Below, in pieces: positions 32,327-44,236 of a stretch of DNA of 64,000 bases (its first letter is position 1; each line of letters begins with the position of its first letter). The notes below the pieces were generated by a model. That model was given only the letters and a program-made list of their open reading frames with translations. It had not been told where the DNA came from and searched no databases. Where the stretch lies: the NCBI GenBank assembly GCA_007258455.2, contig VDFB02047230.1, positions 154,243,797 to 154,307,796 of the forward strand. Direction: 5' to 3'. The DNA comes from Sequoia sempervirens (taxonomy: Eukaryota; Streptophyta; Pinopsida; Cupressales; Cupressaceae). The position numbers and the translations under genes were made by a program.

Positions 32327-34988
32327 ATGGTAAAAAGAAAAAACCAAGGAGGAAATTTACTTGGCACTGGCAGTAAAAATTTAGCAGTAAGGTGGTGGTC
32401 TTTAGAACAAAAGTTGCAGAAAAAGGGAATTTTGTTGGGTAAAGGTAATTTCAAATCATGGGGGGTGGTTTAATTCGAAATGAGCCCTTAGTCCATGACA
32501 CATTGTTGCAAGATACACAATGTCTAACAGAATTCCAACGCTATGGTTGGTTCAATTATTTCACAAAATTGGATGGCTTTGATGAGGGCATTGCACTTGA
32601 ATTAGCCTAGACATTCTCAGAAGGTAAAGCCATGGTGAAGGGGTTAGAAGTGGTGGCGACTGAAGAAAGAATTGCAGGAATTTCAAGGTTACCTATTGAT
32701 GGCAAACCATACCCTACCTCTAGGGACACCAGGTCAACCAAAGCAAAATTCACAGTGCATGACGACCCACCAATTAGCATTGATAAGCAGGGTGTGAAAA
32801 TAATGTCTTTGCCTAAGTCGTGGAAGCAGGAAGCTATGCATATTATCAGGTATATCACTTGTGAGGGATGACTATCCAATCTGTATTTTGTACACTTTAA
32901 GCTCTTGAGCCATCTGAGGCATGGAAGGAGAATGAATATGCCCAATTTCTTATACAATCTCCTCTCCATTATGGCAGCTGAGACCAAGAAAGGTAGGGAT
33001 AATTCTATCTCTCACCACTATTTGATAAAATTGCTAGTTAAGAAATCTTTGCATGATGTGTCTGGAATGTCTTGGGAGGATTTTATTCAAGTTAATCAAA
33101 ATTATCGTAAAGAGGAATTTGTCATTGTGCAACATTTTCCACCTAGGGCTATACCTTAGTTTCATAGGTCTAGTAGAACATTAGGTATACTGAAGCCACC
33201 CCTGATGCTTCAACCTTTGGTGCTTGCCCTAACATAAATCCTCCTACAACAGACAAAGCCATAGATATTAGTTCCTCTGAGGAAAAACACTTAGAAAGAG
33301 CAAGCTCTTCATCTGAGTTTGATGACAATGTCCCCCAGCAAACCCTAATCAGAACTAGGGCACAAAGGAAAGAAGTTGAAACAAGGAAAGGAGAAAAAGG
33401 CCAAACTCAGCCTGTGGAAAAAGAGATGCTAAGTGCTAGAAAAAGGAAAGTTGTTCCTATTAATCTTGTAGCCAAGGGAAAATGTACACGCACCTCTAGG
33501 AAGCCGAAGCTCGTTGAGCCAACTTCTTGCGCACCTTCACAAGGAAGCCAGGGGCATGATGGGATATCACATGTGGATAATGAAGCTCCACCAGCATAGG
33601 AGCATGTTGAAGAAAAGGAAGGCGATATCATTGAGGAAGAAGCAAAAGCAACGTTGGAAGACCTTGCTAGTATTGCAGAAGAATTTGAAGATGAGAAGGA
33701 CTTCCTACAGCAAAGTCAAGGACAGGGGAAAGACTTCTGGCAGCCACAATAGGCCACACGACAAGAGCCAACACAAAGCCAGGAACAAAAACCAGAGATC
33801 CTATAGTAGAAAGAAAGTGAAGTAGTACCCCTGTAGTCACAGATAATTGCACAGCCTGAGGTCATGCACATAGTGCCGCATGAGGGGCAGCCAACAACAA
33901 ACACATTGGTAGGAATCCATAACCCTCCTAATTTTATAGTTCATGCAACAATTTTAAATTTATGGAAGGAAATAGAAAGGAGGGAAATATAATGGAAATA
34001 TGAGTAGAATAAATTGAAAAGGAAAATCCAAGAGAGGGAAGAAATCATTGAGGAACAAAACGAAGAGATTGTTGCCTTGAAGGAAAAAGTAGATAACATT
34101 GTGACCTTGGTGCCACAAATACTTGAATGTTGAGCTCCTTTGAGATTTTATGCCTTACACCTGAAAGAGAAATACCTCTCTTTCAAGTTATCAAAAATTA
34201 TTTTGGACTTGAATCCCTCCATTGAAACTCCTTTTGAATTATTTAATGCCTATAGAATCACCTCTCTAGAAATGAAAATCCTGCTATGTGAATTTTATCT
34301 ACACAATTATGCATTCACACAAAATCATGAGTGGAACCCATTGCTATATGTTGGGGATGTGCAGCTAAGAGAATTTATGTCCTGGGAACAAAATGAAATT
34401 AGTTGGGGAGAACAAAATACTGCCTATAGGAGGATGGTGTCCAATATCACCTTATCTATTAGAGTTGAATCGAGTAACCCCAGGTATATCCATAGAGAAT
34501 GGCTCAATGCTTCTTAGACCGAGCTATGGTAATAGAATCATGCCCTAGATTGAGGTTGTTTATACTGAGTATGAATTGAAAAAATAGTAAAAGAGGAACT
34601 TGTGAGGGGGTATCTAGCTTAGCGATGGAATAGTCTGACAGATGAGCTAAAGCAAGCTGAGCCCCACTCTATTCATAACTATGTTGCAACACTAAAAATA
34701 ATTGATAGGTACATCCAACTTGGTAGAGAAAAAGGGAGATATTGGATTCCTCTAACCTTCCAGCCACCAATTCTCATTTGGCCTGTGCCAAACTATAGAT
34801 TCTACAAATATAATGTTGATACAGAAAGGAAGAGGTGGTACAAATTCGACAGGTTGGGAGGATTCTATTGGGATCCAAATTCACGAACTGCAACAATGGA
34901 TGTTGGTCAACTTGCTATTGCAGACTTCAGAGCTTTAACCAAGCAAAGGAATAGCCCTTCCCCTACTAGAGGGCCATCAAGACATTAG
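32327..34988 (+). pseudogene. Long post-integrase ORF of unknown function in the Tat-like element
   Basis: A likely start MVKRKNQGGNLLG (32327) leads, with several stops and frame changes, into about 880 codons ending at TAG 34986-34988, just before the polypurine tract. Visible parts are: an N-terminal globular part (32485-33160; RYGWFNYFTKLDGFDEGIAL, SLPKSWKQEAMHIIRYITCE, FLYNLLSIMAAETKKGRDNS); a basic and acidic low-complexity part (33290-33850, with KRK and KKQK clusters); a coiled coil (33960-34130, EREEIIEEQNEEIVALKEKV); and a C-terminal part (34140-34985, with KIILDLNPSIETPFELFN and KYNVDTERKRWYKFDRLGGF). No transmembrane segment or signal peptide, so not envelope-like in structure. 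I do not recognise the family with certainty. The N-terminal part vaguely resembles plant-transposon-associated proteins. Confidence 0.55.
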
Positions 34989-35000
34989 GCTGGGGGGGAA
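34988..35000 (+). promoter_or_regulatory. Polypurine tract of the Tat-like element
   Basis: GGCTGGGGGGGAA sits immediately before the TGATGAGCTC start of the 3' LTR. A similar run (GACTGGGGGGGAGAAAAAAA) lies at 32127-32146 and may be a second, internal purine tract. Confidence 0.75.
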
Positions 35001-36202
35001 TGATGAGCTCAATTTTTGGTTAAATCTTGGGTAGAGTTTATAGTTTATTTGTTGGCATTATTGGTATGGACTTTTAATTGTCAAATGTTAATATTTTTTA
35101 TAATGTTTCCCTCAAACTATTGACATTAGGTTCATCCTATCCTTGTGGTATTCTAATGACAATTAACATATTATGTAAATTATCTATATTAATTTTTTGT
35201 GTGGTTGATGAGTGTTCTCTAAGGTGATTTTAGATGTGCAATTACTATGTGTACTAACATTGCCATGCAAGGCATAATTGATGGATGCTAAGTCAAGAAC
35301 AGATTCCCATGACAGTCACTTGTAACCACCTTGTATTTATGGCATTGAGCAATCGTAGGTGTTACTGCAACGTTAAGTCCACGGTTGGGCATGCATGTCT
35401 AACTAGATTCCCTACAACCATAACCACTCTTCTATTCCTTTCCCTGCTTTCCCTAAATGGCATCCTCTCAATTAGTTGGAGTTGACCACCCTATTTAGCT
35501 AGAAGAATAAATATAGATTTGAATCTTCTTCTTGAAGGTTCATAGATAGATTAATGTGTTCATAGGAATGGATGCTAGTTGAGGAGAAGTTCTGAATCTT
35601 TGATTATTGTTGCAAGGATGATATTGATGTATTGAGCATATATACTTTTACATACAACCATGTTGTTACTTTGCTTATTTGATTTCCAATGAATGAGATG
35701 GTAGTCTAAATATGAGTTTTTGAATTTGTGTTAGTCTTAGTGGATACTTATCCAAGGGGGCCCACTTGGTGAGTAATCCTTTCTTTAGAGTAATTAGTCT
35801 AGTCATTATTTTCTATTATATTCTTAGTTCAAAATCTGGTATTGACTATTCCTGTAGCCACTGGAAGTCCATTTTGTGTCTATTCCTGCAACCAAAACAA
35901 ATAGACTAGTTCTTGCCTGTTCGCCCAGATCTTTATTTCGGTTATACCTTTCAGTTATTGGTTAATGCCTTATTTCCTTCCTGCAATTTACTTTCAATAC
36001 TGTGTGCTTCTTAGCTATAGATTAGCAATGGCTACTTAGGAATTCCTAGTGCACATATAGTGCAGACCCATTTCAAGTTTACGTCTCTGGGTTGACAAGT
36101 AAATGCACCTCCATGATGATCGAATAGCTATTCAAGTTATAGTCTAGTCTCTGAATTGTAGCCATAGAAGCCCAATTATCAAATTGTTGTAGGAGGCCGA
36201 CA
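35001..36202 (+). repeat. 3' LTR of the Tat-like element
   Basis: About 1.2 kb, aligned from TGATGAGCTCAATTTTTGG to GGAGGCCGACA with the 5' LTR at 27762-29022. Confidence 0.85.
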
Positions 36203-36207
36203 TGATG

Positions 36208-36378
36208 CTGGTTTGAGCATTTGAATGAGATTTCATTAGGTTTTATTTGATATTTTATGTTGTTTATTGTTCTTATGCTTGAATTAATTTCATAGGGAAT
36301 GTTTGGTTTAAACTTGTTTGAGGAATAATATTTGTTTGTTTGTCCATGTTTGAATAGGTCTAGGCTGAAGTGTTCACA
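36208..36378 (+). repeat. 5' LTR of the host gypsy element, right part
   Basis: CTGGTTTGAGCATTTGAATG to GTGTTCACA continues exactly where the left part was cut. It matches 50441-50602 of the 3' LTR. The primer site follows at 36381. Confidence 0.85.
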
Positions 36379-38951
36379 TTTGGTGCCCATCATGGGGCCT
36401 AGCCCTATTTTTTTTTCTTCTGGAAAGTTTCATCAATAGGTTTGTTCATGAATTTCAATCTAGTGCATCCATTGTCTATTTCAGCATATTGGTGGTGAAT
36501 TTTGGTGCATCAAAGCCCTATTATAATGCATCCACAGCCTAGACCAATGCATTTACCTCCTGTTTTAGTGCATGTACAAGATATTTTAGCACATATACTC
36601 TTTGTTTTAGTGCATATGCTATCTATTTTAGTGCATATGCTCTCTATTTTAGTGCATATGCTCTCTGTTTTAGCACATATGCTCTCTACTTTTTTTGCTT
36701 TTATATTCAATCTTAAAATGGCCATATCTTGGTCATACGAAGGTCTTTTTTGAAGCTTTTTTTTGAAATGGGTTAGAATTTCATAAGCTATACAATGGTT
36801 TAGGCGTTTCTTTATGTTAATAGAGTTAAATTTTTTAAATTTTCACCTAATGTCAAACCACAATGAAACTTGATCTAAGTTTTAGGGTTTCTATGCTTAA
36901 TCATTTATCTAACCCTCATATCTTCTTGTTTCTTGATTTCATATAACATTTGGAGATTGGATTGTAGGTTTTAAAGGATGATGAAGCATGGAAGTGAAAG
37001 AAAAAGTATTTGATACTCATTGTAATACTGTTTTTAAACACTCATGGTAAAATAACCTATCATATATTTTCCTTTCATGCTTTAGGACCAACTAGAATTA
37101 TTTTGGGGAATAAATTAACCTACAACTCAAGCTTTATCAAGTTGGTTAAAATTGAACCTTAGACACTTACTAGAATTTTGATTTGGGACTAAAATTGAAC
37201 AATCAAATTCACACTCAAGTTTGGCGCTTTAAAAAGAACTCATTATTGCCTTTGAGGATTTAAAATGAACTTGTGCTTATCTTTTTTTATAATATTTTTT
37301 TCAAACTAATACCATCAAAATACGTATGCACTTCTCTCGCGCTTCACTTCGATCTTGAGAATCGTAAGAATTTTAGTGATATTAGGTTGTCTAAAAGATA
37401 TCCTCTATATTTCAAATTGGATTTTTAAAATTGAACAAATCTTGCTAGTGTGAGGAAGGACATTGCATGTGTTCTCTCTTTGTTCACGCAAACAAAGATT
37501 GATCTATCTATGAATGCACTTAATTTTTTTTTACCTTTAGAAGGTTTTCCTTGGTGGGAAAAAGTACTCACCCCAAGGGAACAACCCAAGCGGTAACAAG
37601 CATAAGCCAAGCTCTTCTAAACTGCTATATAAATTTGTGGCTACGATGAAAATCGTAAACAATGAGAAGCGGTGCATGATAACTCTCCCCCAATGTCTTT
37701 ATGATGAAAAAGCCATTTTTCTAAGAGTTGAGAGATATCTGACAAGGAGTTCATCATTTCACCCCCTAAAATGGATTCCCTTACTACAAACCTTTGTTTA
37801 GAATCCAAAATCCCAATATTTGTTGGCGTTAAGAGGTCAGACCTCCAAAGTTGTCCCACATATTTGCGATTCTTTATAGAGATGAAAATTTTGTCATGGG
37901 AGATTCATGAGAATTGAAGCTTGGCTGACCCATAGAAGTGAGTGTCATGCAGGGGAGCCAATGTGGTCAATCTTCTAATCATCCCCTAAATAAGCTCAGC
38001 TGGATTTATCCAAGTGGGAGTTCAACAAATATTTTCTTTTCCATCCAAGGGTTTTGTAATCTTTGAGTCAGTTAAACACATTGCTTGGATCCAAAATCTT
38101 GAAAACAAACATTTAACAAGGTCATCAAATTTCAAACCCTTTAGAAGAGTAAATACCTTTGAAAAAATCTAAGTGCTACTGCTTGTCCCTAGGGATTTCA
38201 TCCTTAGAGGCTTCTAAGTATTTGGATTTATATCTCAATTTTTTCTCTCTAAAGTCAACATTAGGGAGCTATTTCCTTACTTTCTTTGATTTCCACATAA
38301 TGGACCTTGTGGGATGAAAATAAATTGAGAAATTAGACATTTAGTTTGAAACATAAGCAAAACATTGGATGTGGTAAAGGGAATTCATTAATCAAGATTA
38401 AATCAATTGAACCCCACACATGTGCTTGTTATCTTTGTCTTATGGTTTTCCATGCAAACATTGTTCTTTTTGTTTGAACTACTCTTAGGGAAAAGCATGT
38501 TCTTCAATACCTAGGTCTTGTAAAAAAAAGTCTCTCTATGTTCACTTAGGATAAAAATCAACACTTTCATCCATCCCCCAAGCATTAATCAAAACCCATC
38601 TCACAAACAACTCTTAGAAATCTTTGAAAATCCCTTCATACTAGACTTATGGAAAATCCTTTAAAACAAATCAAAATCATCTTGTTTGACTAGGTGTGTG
38701 TAGATGAATCCTTCTTCATACACTTAGTTAAATTATCATCTTGTGGACAAGTTTATTCCGAGAAAACATCTAACCTCTTGGAGTTTATGAGTTCATTATC
38801 AAATCCAAATCAAATCATAATCATAATCAAATCCAAAATCCAAATCAAATCCAAACATCCTAAAGTCTAGTATCCCTCCAAAGTTCCTAAAAGTTCAAAA
38901 CCCATATCATTCACCCCTTTCATCCTTCATCTCATCATTGGTCCTAAATTC
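36379..38951 (+). other. Leader and 5' internal region of the host gypsy element
   Basis: It starts with the primer site (36381-36399). It includes a 21-bp tandem array (36507-36695) and then about 2.2 kb with no domain I can recognise. Towards 38800 the sequence becomes rich in AAATCCAAATC, similar in style to the Asn/Gln-rich gag frame that continues after the Copia insertion. Confidence 0.5.
36507..36695 (+). repeat. 21-bp tandem repeat, 9 units
   Basis: GCAT or ACAT recurs every 21 bp at 36507, 36528, 36549, 36570, 36591, 36612, 36633, 36654 and 36675. The later units read GCATATGCTCTCTATTTTAGT. The period is a multiple of three and the frame stays open (HMLSILV repeated), but no protein role is evident in a leader region. 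Confidence 0.9.
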
Positions 38952-40154
38952 TGTTGGAAATAGCGTGTCATTTAATTGCAATACTAAACATTATTTATTT
39001 CATGTATCTCCTAAGTCCTTGGAAAGTGTTGCACAACACTAGGATTAGGAAGAGATTAATATTTGATGAATTAATCATGTTAATTGGCATTTGTAATTCA
39101 TTCTAAATGTTAGGAGTAGGTGAGGGCATCCATTATGAGTTCCTAAATAATAGGGGCACATGGGGCACCCACATGGTAGGTGACACTCACCTTGAGTTTA
39201 GTTAACTATTTGGAGTAAGAGATAACACTTCTAAATGCATGTAAAGATCCTAGGAGTTAGGGTTTGATGTTTGCATGCATGAAGTTCAATTCAATTATGG
39301 TTCAATTATCTTCAGTTAGTTTTAGTTGAATGCTAGTTGAATTCAGTTAACTTAAAATGCATGGCTAATGACTTGATTTGCATGACAAATAACAGGGACT
39401 ACCTCTAGTTAACAAGGGATTACCATTCTTACATGAATGGTGTTGAGAAATGTTTTAGTTAACAAGAAATGACTTGGACCCAACTTGGGTGCCCAATTGG
39501 CTTCTTGTTATTAACTCCTTTACATGTTGAGATATTTCAGAAGGCTCAATTAAGTGGGACCACTTTTGGGTACCTACTTTGACGATGCAGCCTTGGAGAT
39601 ATTTACAAAATAGAGGTTGAGTTTCTACTTTAGTTTGGGATGCCCAAATGCATGAAGATGACCATTTGACATTGTTCTTCATGACATAACCCTATTTTCA
39701 TGTGATATGCATACCTTTTAGGGATAGGGATTAAGCATTGTAATTGTAACTCATGTTGGAGTTTACAAAGTTAATCAAAGCCTATTATCTAAAGCAAGTT
39801 GAAGAGAGTTTGGATTAGTTTTATTGTAGGTTGTGAAGAATTTTTGGTGAAGGAAAAAGAAGCATTCTCAAGCAAGAATTGGAGCTATAGTAATATACTT
39901 CAAATATTGAATAATAGAATAATTCTTGGTGGAATTTTTTCCCTAAAGGGTTTCTCTACGATACATGCTTGTGTAATCTTTCTAATATCCTATCTACTTC
40001 TTCTATCAAATTATCTCTACATTCTACAAATAGTAAAATGAATTAATCAGATAATCACCCACAAAGAATATGTAACAAAGTAAAAGCTTATTTAGATCAG
40101 AAATATTAAAGTTTTACAGAGTATTAAGCTAAGAAAACACCTCAATTTTCAACA
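38952..40154 (+). repeat. 5' LTR of the Copia-type element
   Basis: 1203 bp. It matches 41563-42785 throughout with scattered substitutions and small indels. Short open frames inside it (39682-39455 minus, 39799-40041 plus) recur at the same places in the 3' LTR and have no recognisable domain. Confidence 0.95.
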
Positions 40155-40156
40155 TT

Positions 40157-40173
40157 TGGTATCAGAGTTGAGG
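40157..40173 (+). promoter_or_regulatory. Primer-binding site of the Copia-type element
   Basis: TGGTATCAGAGTTGAGG, two bases after the LTR end, begins with the standard initiator-Met tRNA site TGGTATCAGAG. Confidence 0.9.
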
Positions 40174-41204
40174 TTGGGTAGAGAATTGGGATGCCTTTCT
40201 CTTAAAAGATTGGAGGTTTTTTAGCTTAGTGGGAGCTTTTACTATTTTGTTAATTTCTGATTTTGGAAAATAAGTTTATTATAAGAGGTATATATTCTTG
40301 CTTTAGAGGATGTTTATCATGTGTCATTGAGAGCTTGGATTCACAGGTTTGTTTTGAGCTTATGATAGAAATGTGGTTTTGATTATGTGCATCATGATGA
40401 CATGGGATTGCTCAATATCATGGTTCAGTGGGAGCATTTGGCAATGAAATGGATTCTTGGTTGTAGGATGGTTTTGTTATTTTGTCATGGTATACTCTTG
40501 ATTATTGGTTTAGAGTTGTGGCATGGTACATGTTATGATAATTATGATCATGAGGAAATGTTTGAAATTCCATATGATTTTGATAGTGATGGTTTTTTTT
40601 TTATCTTGTTGCCATGTATAGCTCGAAATCACAGTTCAGTAGGAGCTTTGGTAGGATATAGTGATCTTCATGAAGAGGATGGTAGTCATGATGCCATGTG
40701 TGACTCAATACCATGGTTCAGTGGGAGTTGTTGGTAGTGACGTGGATGCATCATTGGTAAGGTTATCTCCATGTGATTGGAGATATGGTTTCTTGGTTTA
40801 GAGCACATATTTTTTATGATGTCATGTTATACTCTTGATACTAGTTTAGAGTTTGGCATATTACATTTTCTCTTGAGACCAGGATGAATATATATGTTAT
40901 GGTGCATGTTATCTCCTAGGAGGAGATGGTTAGATCATGGATGTCATTTTTATGTTCCTGATTCATGCTTGGAGCTTTGACATTGATCCTGCGTAGTTCT
41001 CTTAAGTATTGGGTACATTAATCATTTTCTTGATTACTTCATGAAATTTTTGTGTTGCATTTGGAGTTTGGCATGGATTGGTTGGTTATAGGTACTCACG
41101 GATACTTGGATAAATAGGTGAGGTTGGAGTTCTCTTATGGTAAGAGATATTTCTTGGAATGGTTACTTGTAAGAAAAAAAATTTCAACAGAAATGACCGA
41201 GGAG

Positions 41205-41405
41205 CCTACACCTTGGTTGAATGTGATTTCAACACACTCAGTAGTTTAACATGCCTCCAAAGAGGCAGTTTGGATACAGAGACTTGGGAAACGTATTGGT
41301 TTGGTTGATAATGGGAAGGTATTAATTGAGAAAGCTGACACTTTAATTAATGTTATAGATTATTTTATGAAACCAGTTCCTACTGATAAGTTCTCTTGGT
41401 TTTAA
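41205..41405 (+). pseudogene. Copia RNase H C-terminal remnant
   Basis: HASKEAVWIQRLGKRIGLVD (about 41250-41310) matches the ..ASKEAIWLR.LL.ELG segment that follows the TEAEY motif of Copia RNase H. INVIDYFMKPVPTDKFSWF matches the final (V/I)AD.LTKPLP..KF segment. The intervening part is shortened. It keeps the spacing to the polypurine tract usual for Copia elements, so it marks the 3' end of a lost pol. Confidence 0.65.
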
Positions 41406-41562
41406 TAATTTGATTGGAAGCTTCATGATTATGTAGGTTGCATTTGAAGTTGGCATGGATTGATTAGTTAGGTGCAGGAAGGCCATTGGCCTTGAGTCTT
41501 GTACTTGTTTTATATTATTCCTTATTTATAATAATTGCAATGTATAATTCCAAGTGGGAGAA

Positions 41563-42785
41563 TGTTGGAAATAGGATGCCATTTAATTGTAATCCTAAAC
41601 ATTATTTATTTCATGTATCTCCTAAGTCCTTGGAAAGCGTTGCACAACACTAGGATTAGGAAGAGATTAATATTTGATGAAATAATCATGTTAATTAACA
41701 TTTGTAATTAATTCTAAATGTTAGGAGCATGTGAGAGCATCCATTATGAGTTCCTAAATAATAGGGGCACATGGGGCACCCACATGGTAGGTGACACTCA
41801 CCTTGAGTTTAGTTAACTATTTGGAGTAAGAGAACACTTCTAAATGCATGTAAATATCCTAGGAGTAAGGGTTTGATGTTTGCATGCATGAAGTTCAGCT
41901 TAGTTCAGTTCAAATTAGTTCAGTTCAGTTTAATTATGGTTTAGTTAGTTTTAGTTGAATGCTAGATGACTTCAGTTAACTTGGAATGCATGGCTAATGA
42001 CTTGAGTTGCATAATAGATAATAGGGACTACCTCCAGTTAATAGGGGATGACCATTCTTGCATGAATGGTGCTAAGAAATGTTTTAGTTAACAAGAAATG
42101 ACTTGGATCCAACTAGGACGCCCAAGTTGGCTTCTTGTTATTAACTCCTTTGCATGTTGAGATATTTTAGAAGGCTCAATTAAGTGGGACCACTTTTGGG
42201 CACCTACTTTGAGAATGAAGCCTTGGAGATATTTACAAAATAGAGGTTGAGTTGCTACTTTGGTTTGGGACGTCCAAATGCATGAAGATGACCGTTTGAC
42301 ATTGTTCTTCATGACATAACCCTATTTGCATGAGATAGATGTAATTTTTAGGGATAGGGCTTGAGAATTGTTATTTTAACTCATGTTGGAGTTTACAAAG
42401 TTAATCAAAGCCTATTTATCTCAAGCAAGTTGAAGAGAGTTTGGATCAATTTTATTGCAGGTTGTGAAGAAGTTTTAGTGAAGGAAAAAGAAGCATTCTC
42501 AAGCAAGAATTGGAGCTATTGTAATCTACTTCAGAGATTAAATAATAGAATAATTCTTGGTGGAGTTTTTCCTTGAAAGGGTTTCTCCATGGTACATGCT
42601 TGTGTAATCTTTCTAATATCTTGTCTACTTCTTCTATCAACTTCTATCTACATTCTACAAATAGTAAAATGAATTAATCAGATAATCACCCACAAAGAAT
42701 ATGAAACAAAGGAAAAACTTATTTAGATCAGCAATATTAAATTTTTACAAAGTATTAAGTTAAGAAAACACCTCAATTTTCAACA
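41563..42785 (+). repeat. 3' LTR of the Copia-type element
   Basis: 1223 bp, partner of 38952-40154. It directly follows the polypurine tract CAAGTGGGAGAA and is followed by the target duplication AATTC. Confidence 0.95.
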
Positions 42786-42825
42786 AATTCTTTAGAGGTC
42801 AACAAGGTCAAAACACAAGAAAAAC

Positions 42826-44010
42826 ATGGAATATAAACTTTCTCCATACATCATGAGTAATCTAAATCAATCAAACTATCAAAGCCTTACAATGCTGATT
42901 GATTATCAAAACTCATATTTATACAATCCATACATGGGATCATTATCTTGTACAAACCTCAATGGTACAACAAATGTGAGTATGCCCAATCTAAATTTTG
43001 GAACACCTTTCCCTATGGTAGATTTAAATCAAATTCCAAACCTACAAATCTATCAATCAAACAATCAATGCATGAGTCTTCAACAAAACAACATTATCCC
43101 ACCAAATCCATACATGAAAAATGTGAATGTACCAAACACAAGCTTACTAAACATGAAAATTTCAAATCCACACTTGGTAAACTTTGGGATAGATATGTTT
43201 GTGAATCCTACAAATATTGTTCAAATTCCAACCAATATGTTAACGACTCCATGTATTGATCCAATTCAAGGTAACACCATGCAAAATCAAATTTACCTAA
43301 ATCAAGGAAATCTGATTCCCAACCACAAAATTGTTCTATTTCAACATATAATGCAAAATCTAAATATCATCCCAAATAAAAAATTGTTTGAAATCAATTT
43401 GTCAATGATCCCATACAAACACCACAAGTATACATTCCAAATCTGCTTGAACGAGAACCAAATCAACTATATCAAGGGTGTCAAGATCAAAATCAAGATC
43501 AAATATTACGAGATCAAATTGTTACACTTACCAAAATAGTTGATTCATTGCACCAACAAACATCTCCACCCCAAAATCAATACACTCTTTCATTGGTTAA
43601 ACCATGTGATCAAAGCATTGAGTTGTGCCCACAACCACACCAAAAACAATATCTCTGATATCAAGAGGTTAGATATCAAGATCAACAACATCAACAAGAA
43701 ACCCAATCACCACATCTCAAAGAACAATCACCACATCTCCAAAATCTATCACCACAAGGTCAATTCAAAGTACAAATATTGCAAGGTAACAAAAAAAATA
43801 CACACCACTTGGGGAACCAATCAAATCAATCATGCAACAGTTAGTACAATCAAATCTCATCAAAATCCCCATTTATGACAATTATCAAGAGGCTCAAGTT
43901 AAACCACCATGGTATAACAAGAAGCACCTTTGTGATTTTAATAAAATAAAGGGACACACAACATCAAATTGTATTTGACTCAAAAACATCATCCAAGACT
44001 TTACTAATCA
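42826..44010 (+). pseudogene. Asn/Gln-rich Gag-like frame of the host gypsy element, ending in a zinc-knuckle-like motif
   Basis: An open stretch of 237 codons (42826-43539) is extremely rich in N, Q, P and I (SNLNQSNYQSLTML, NMLTTPCIDPIQGNTMQNQI), continuing with frame changes to about 43900. Then PPWYNKKHLCDFNKIKGHTTSNC (about 43905-43970) matches the CxFH...GH.T..C.xLK...(Q)xxI element after Gag in many plant gypsy elements. LKNIIQDFTNHKII follows. No classical Gag core is visible, so the folded part may be deleted, decayed or lie before the Copia insertion. The protein would bind element RNA. Confidence 0.6.
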
Positions 44011-44236
44011 CAAAATAATAACTATTGAGGACAACGATGAAGATTCAACCACTAGTGATAACATTGACAATATCTCCACCACAATTGTTGAAAACAATGA
44101 TCAAGATCTATCCATCAATGAGCACCTTGAAGATATTTCTACCTCATCTAATGATCAACTCAACATACATCAAGAGCCACTTTTTAGTCATGATCAAAAC
44201 CCCTAAAAAATATTTGACAATGATCTATTTTAAGGA

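Larger units (their letters stand above)
27762..36202 (+). mobile_element. Tat-like Ty3/gypsy retrotransposon, internally deleted, nested in the host 5' LTR
   Basis: LTRs 27762-29022 and 35001-36202 start TGATGAGCTCAATTTTTGG and end in GACA. A decayed primer site TTAGCATCATTGCTGGGGA (from about 29027; intact plant form TGGCGCCGTTGCCGGGGA) follows the 5' LTR, and GGCTGGGGGGGAA (34988-35000) precedes the 3' LTR. Flanks GGATA (27757-27761) and TGATG (36203-36207) each differ by one base from GGATG, the sequence at the same point in the unsplit 3' LTR near 50436. Inside: gag, protease, integrase C-terminus and a long extra frame. RT, RNase H and the integrase core are missing between about 31130 and 31440. 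Confidence 0.85.
38952..42785 (+). mobile_element. Non-autonomous Copia-type LTR retrotransposon with 1.2-kb LTRs
   Basis: LTRs 38952-40154 and 41563-42785 begin TGTTGGAAATAG and end TTTTCAACA. The target duplication AATTC is exact (38947-38951, 42786-42790). The primer site TGGTATCAGAGTTGAGG starts at 40157 (initiator-Met type) and the polypurine tract CAAGTGGGAGAA is at 41551-41562. The internal region is only 1.4 kb and lacks gag, integrase and RT. Near its end (about 41250-41400) HASKEAVWIQRLGKRIGL and YFMKPVPTDKFSWF recall the end of Copia RNase H. It must rely on proteins of another element. Removing it rejoins the host sequence at a single AATTC. Confidence 0.95.

Noticed and set aside
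36502..36753. 83-codon frame with HMLSILV repeats as a peptide gene
   Set aside because: Produced by the 21-bp tandem array in the leader of the host element; no start context or conserved product.
39455..39682. 75-codon minus-strand frame, repeated at 42088-42312, as a conserved gene pair
   Set aside because: Both lie at the same place in the two LTRs of the Copia-type element, so similarity reflects LTR duplication.
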